DNA of 7,220 bases, from assembly GCA_021790035.1 (NCBI GenBank), contig JAJYIO010000122.1, positions 1 to 7,220 on the forward strand, written 5' to 3'. The notes under the pieces were generated by a model, which saw only the letters and a program-made list of their open reading frames with translations, ran no database searches and had not been told where the DNA came from. This stretch comes from a bacterium (GTDB lineage: Bacteria; Cyanobacteriota; Sericytochromatia; S15B-MN24; VGJW01). The translations under genes and the position numbers were made by a program. How positions within the stretch are numbered: position 1 is the stretch's first letter; each line of letters begins with the position of its first letter. Positions 6,050 through 7,220 of the stretch are shown here, piece after piece.

Positions 6050-6703
6050 ATGAGGGCAACGGCATCGCATCGGCGTATCGGCACCTTCTTCTCGGTGCTC
6101 TGCGGGTTGCTGCTGGCCCTGGCGCCCTGCGCCCCGGCACGAGCCAACACCAGCGCGGACGAGATTGCCTTTCTCAAGCAGCAGGTCGCTGCTGCCCCCA
6201 AGGATCCCGACGCGCATTTCGACCTCGCCATGGCCTATGCCCGCACCCCCGACCTCGAGAAGGCGTGGGCCGAGCTCAAGGAGGTCGATCAGCTCGACCC
6301 CTCCTATGCCGATCAGCTGATCGCCAAGCTCGAACCCCTTTCGCAGGCCAATCCAGACAACATCGAGGTCTTGTTCCGGCTCGGCTTCGCCTACTACTTC
6401 CGGGGGTTCCAGAGCCACAACGCCGCGGACAAGGCCAGGGCTCGCACGGAGTTCCAGGACATCCTCGCGGTGGATCCCGAATACGTCTGGGCTCTCGACT
6501 ATCTGTCCTATCTCACCTACGACGAGGGCGATCTCAACGGAGCGCTGGCTCTGGCGCGCAAGGCCACCGTCGCGGATCCCGACAACGCGGTTGCGCATTT
6601 TCTGCTCGGCGAGGGCCTGTTCAAGGCCAAGCAGCCTTTCGCCGCCGCCTTGCAGATGGCTCAGGCCATGGCCCTGCGCGGCACCGTCGACCTCCACCCT
6701 TGA
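6050..6703 (+). CDS. Secreted TPR-repeat protein
   Basis: This 217-residue protein has an N-terminal Sec signal peptide: a basic start with two Arg, a Leu-rich core and the cleavage-like sequence PARA before Asn33. A Cys at position 27 is not in a lipobox (LAPC), so it is probably soluble in the periplasm. The mature part is almost all helical repeat of TPR type: a unit at about 50-85 with DAHFDLAMAYART, a longer one at about 97-140 with VLFRLGFAYYFRG, then units at about 141-174 (YVWALDYLSYL, GDLNGALAL) and 175-208 (AVAHFLLGEGLF, PFAAAL). The repeating Pro-Asp or Pro-Glu turn (DPDA, NPDN, DPEY, DPDN) marks each unit. Such proteins are scaffolds for protein contacts; no partner is visible here. 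The ATG has AGGA 7 bases upstream. It follows the ATPase by 87 bases and precedes a tRNA, so its own promoter is likely. A link to the importer is not shown. Confidence 0.85.
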   Translation: MRATASHRRIGTFFSVLCGLLLALAPCAPARANTSADEIAFLKQQVAAAPKDPDAHFDLAMAYARTPDLEKAWAELKEVDQLDPSYADQLIAKLEPLSQANPDNIEVLFRLGFAYYFRGFQSHNAADKARARTEFQDILAVDPEYVWALDYLSYLTYDEGDLNGALALARKATVADPDNAVAHFLLGEGLFKAKQPFAAALQMAQAMALRGTVDLHP

Positions 6704-6737
6704 AGCCGGAGACTCGCCATTGGTGGGGGTAGCTGCC

Positions 6738-6767
6738 TTGCGGCCCCGGCCTGACGCGTGCTAGACT
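6738..6767 (+). promoter_or_regulatory. Candidate promoter of tRNA-Pro
   Basis: TTGCGG (6738-6743) and TAGACT (6762-6767) are 18 bases apart, and TGC directly before the latter makes it an extended -10 (TGCTAGACT). Transcription would begin near 6774, about 49 bases before the mature tRNA 5' end, which is normal for a tRNA leader. The leader contains a small hairpin, CCGCC with GGCGG near 6790-6816. The 119-base gap between the TPR gene and the tRNA holds nothing else I can identify. Confidence 0.55.
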
Positions 6768-6822
6768 CTTCGCACGAGTCGGGCTCGATCCGCCAGAGGT
6801 GGGCGGGGCCGACCATTTTCGT

Positions 6823-6896
6823 CGGGATGTAGCTCAGCTTGGCAGAGCGCGCGGTTCGGGACCGTGAGGCCGGAGGTTCAAATCCTCTCATCCCGA
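6823..6896 (+). tRNA. tRNA-Pro (anticodon CGG)
   Basis: The 74-base sequence folds into a full cloverleaf. The acceptor stem CGGGATG pairs perfectly with CATCCCG, with A as discriminator. TA at positions 8-9 and a D arm GCTC/GAGC with GG in its loop follow. The anticodon stem CGCGG/CCGTG has one G-U pair and the loop TTCGGGA places CGG at 6857-6859, which reads proline CCG codons. The variable loop has five bases and the T arm is GGAGG/CCTCT around TTCAAAT. The 3' CCA is not encoded; the next bases are CTT, so CCA must be added by the nucleotidyltransferase. CGG is the anticodon expected to serve the abundant CCG codons of a GC-rich genome. Confidence 0.97.
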
Positions 6897-6918
6897 CTTT
6901 TCTGCGGAATCGCCCTTC

Positions 6919-7017
6919 ATGAAGTATGCCGTTGTGATGGCTTGCCTGCTCCTGGTGGCATGGGGAGCGCACGACGTCGTACGCCTGCGTCGGCCCCGTA
7001 GTTCCCGCAACAAGTAG
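6919..7017 (+). CDS. Possible 32-residue single-pass membrane peptide
   Basis: A short ORF begins 22 bases after the tRNA. It encodes MKYAVVMACLLLVAWGAH, a hydrophobic helix of about 16 residues, followed by a strongly basic tail with six Arg and one Lys ending in RNK. By the positive-inside rule the C-terminus would be cytoplasmic. Its stop lies 32 bases before a good intrinsic terminator, so the tRNA promoter would drive tRNA, peptide and terminator as one transcript. The Shine-Dalgarno is weak (GGAA about 9 bases upstream). I do not recognise the peptide, and an ORF this short could occur by chance; codon use and placement favour it modestly. Confidence 0.4.
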   Translation: MKYAVVMACLLLVAWGAHDVVRLRRPRSSRNK

Positions 7018-7049
7018 TCGGTCCTCGGCTCAAGGCGAACCATGGCAAA

Positions 7050-7083
7050 GGCCCGCCCATACTACGAGCGGGCCCTCATTTTT
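7050..7083 (+). terminator. Rho-independent terminator
   Basis: GGCCCGC (7050-7056) pairs perfectly with GCGGGCC (7068-7074) around an 11-base loop. CTCATTTTT follows, giving a short U-tract at 7079-7083 on the plus strand. It ends the transcript carrying tRNA-Pro and the possible small ORF. Confidence 0.75.
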
Positions 7084-7093
7084 GGATCGCTAG

Positions 7094-7208
7094 ACCTGTT
7101 TCAGGTTGACCTGACCCCGGCTTACGTCCGCGCCCCCTCGCCTCACGTACCAAAGTACGCTTCGGCTTCAGGTTCTTGCGGGCGCGCTCGGGTTCAAGTC
7201 AACCGAAA
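7094..7208. repeat. Large nested palindrome, possible intergenic repeat element
   Basis: Three nested inverted repeats share one axis. The outer arms 7104-7119 and 7189-7204 pair at 14 of 16 positions (GGTTGAC with GTCAACC at the ends); TTTC/GAAA extends them with one bulged A. The middle arms CGCGCCC (7129-7135) and GGGCGCG (7180-7186) are perfect. The centre is CGTAC, a 4-base CAAA loop, then GTACG (7146-7159). ACCTG at 7094-7098 can also pair with CAGGT at 7102-7106, competing with the outer arm. No U-tract follows on either strand. No convincing ORF covers 7084-7220, though the end of a minus-strand gene beyond the window could reach in. Nature unknown: a REP/MITE-like element, a structured RNA or a chromosomal binding site are all possible. 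Confidence 0.6.
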
Positions 7209-7220
7209 GTCGTCTCGAAG

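Noticed and set aside
5900..6697. Minus-strand open frame of 265 codons over the TPR gene
   Set aside because: It is antisense to a protein with a clear signal peptide and TPR periodicity. Its Gly/Glu/Leu-rich sequence mirrors TPR codons read backwards.
6661..6972. Minus-strand ORF of 103 codons over the tRNA
   Set aside because: The segment GFEPPASRSRTARSAKLSYIP is the well-known false peptide made by reading a tRNA gene backwards.
7084..7220. Short minus-strand peptide frames in the last 137 bases, such as one ending LKQV
   Set aside because: All three frames are broken by stops within the palindrome, and none has a start with a ribosome site. A gene tail entering from the right cannot be excluded but cannot be shown.

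Overview
The window is a gene-dense stretch of a GC-rich bacterial chromosome. Signal peptides, an ABC permease and a periplasmic-type binding protein without a lipobox suggest a Gram-negative (diderm) cell, but nothing here fixes the phylum. No phage, insertion sequence, CRISPR or plasmid genes are visible. The long antisense ORFs are products of the high GC content.

The left half (1-3532) is on the minus strand. In transcription order it holds: yraN (UPF0102, nuclease-fold); a secreted PhnD-type phosphonate/phosphate/phosphite-binding protein with a GTG start and a strong Shine-Dalgarno; a noncoding gap with a branched hairpin that may terminate transcription; a candidate promoter; an unrecognised 287-residue cytoplasmic protein rich in charged helix; and an NAD-type isocitrate dehydrogenase-family gene that leaves the window at base 1, lacking only its last residues.

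The right half (3522-7017) is on the plus strand. A two-gene importer operon comes first: a FecCD/BtuC-type permease, translationally coupled by a 4-base overlap to a TTG-started BtuD/FecE-type ATPase with an extra, unassigned ~155-residue C-terminal domain. Then come a secreted TPR protein, an extended -10 promoter, tRNA-Pro(CGG), a possible 32-codon membrane peptide and an intrinsic terminator. The window closes in a noncoding stretch dominated by a ~110-base nested palindrome.

Two partial transport systems lie next to each other: a binding protein with no permease or ATPase, and a permease/ATPase pair with no binding protein. Their families bind different ligands, so they are probably not partners. 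The most interesting points are the extra domain on the ATPase, the divergent yraN/permease starts that share one CATG, the terminal palindrome, the unit of tRNA plus small ORF plus terminator, and a perfect 10-bp hairpin inside the 287-residue gene. I did not find a complete new multi-gene system.
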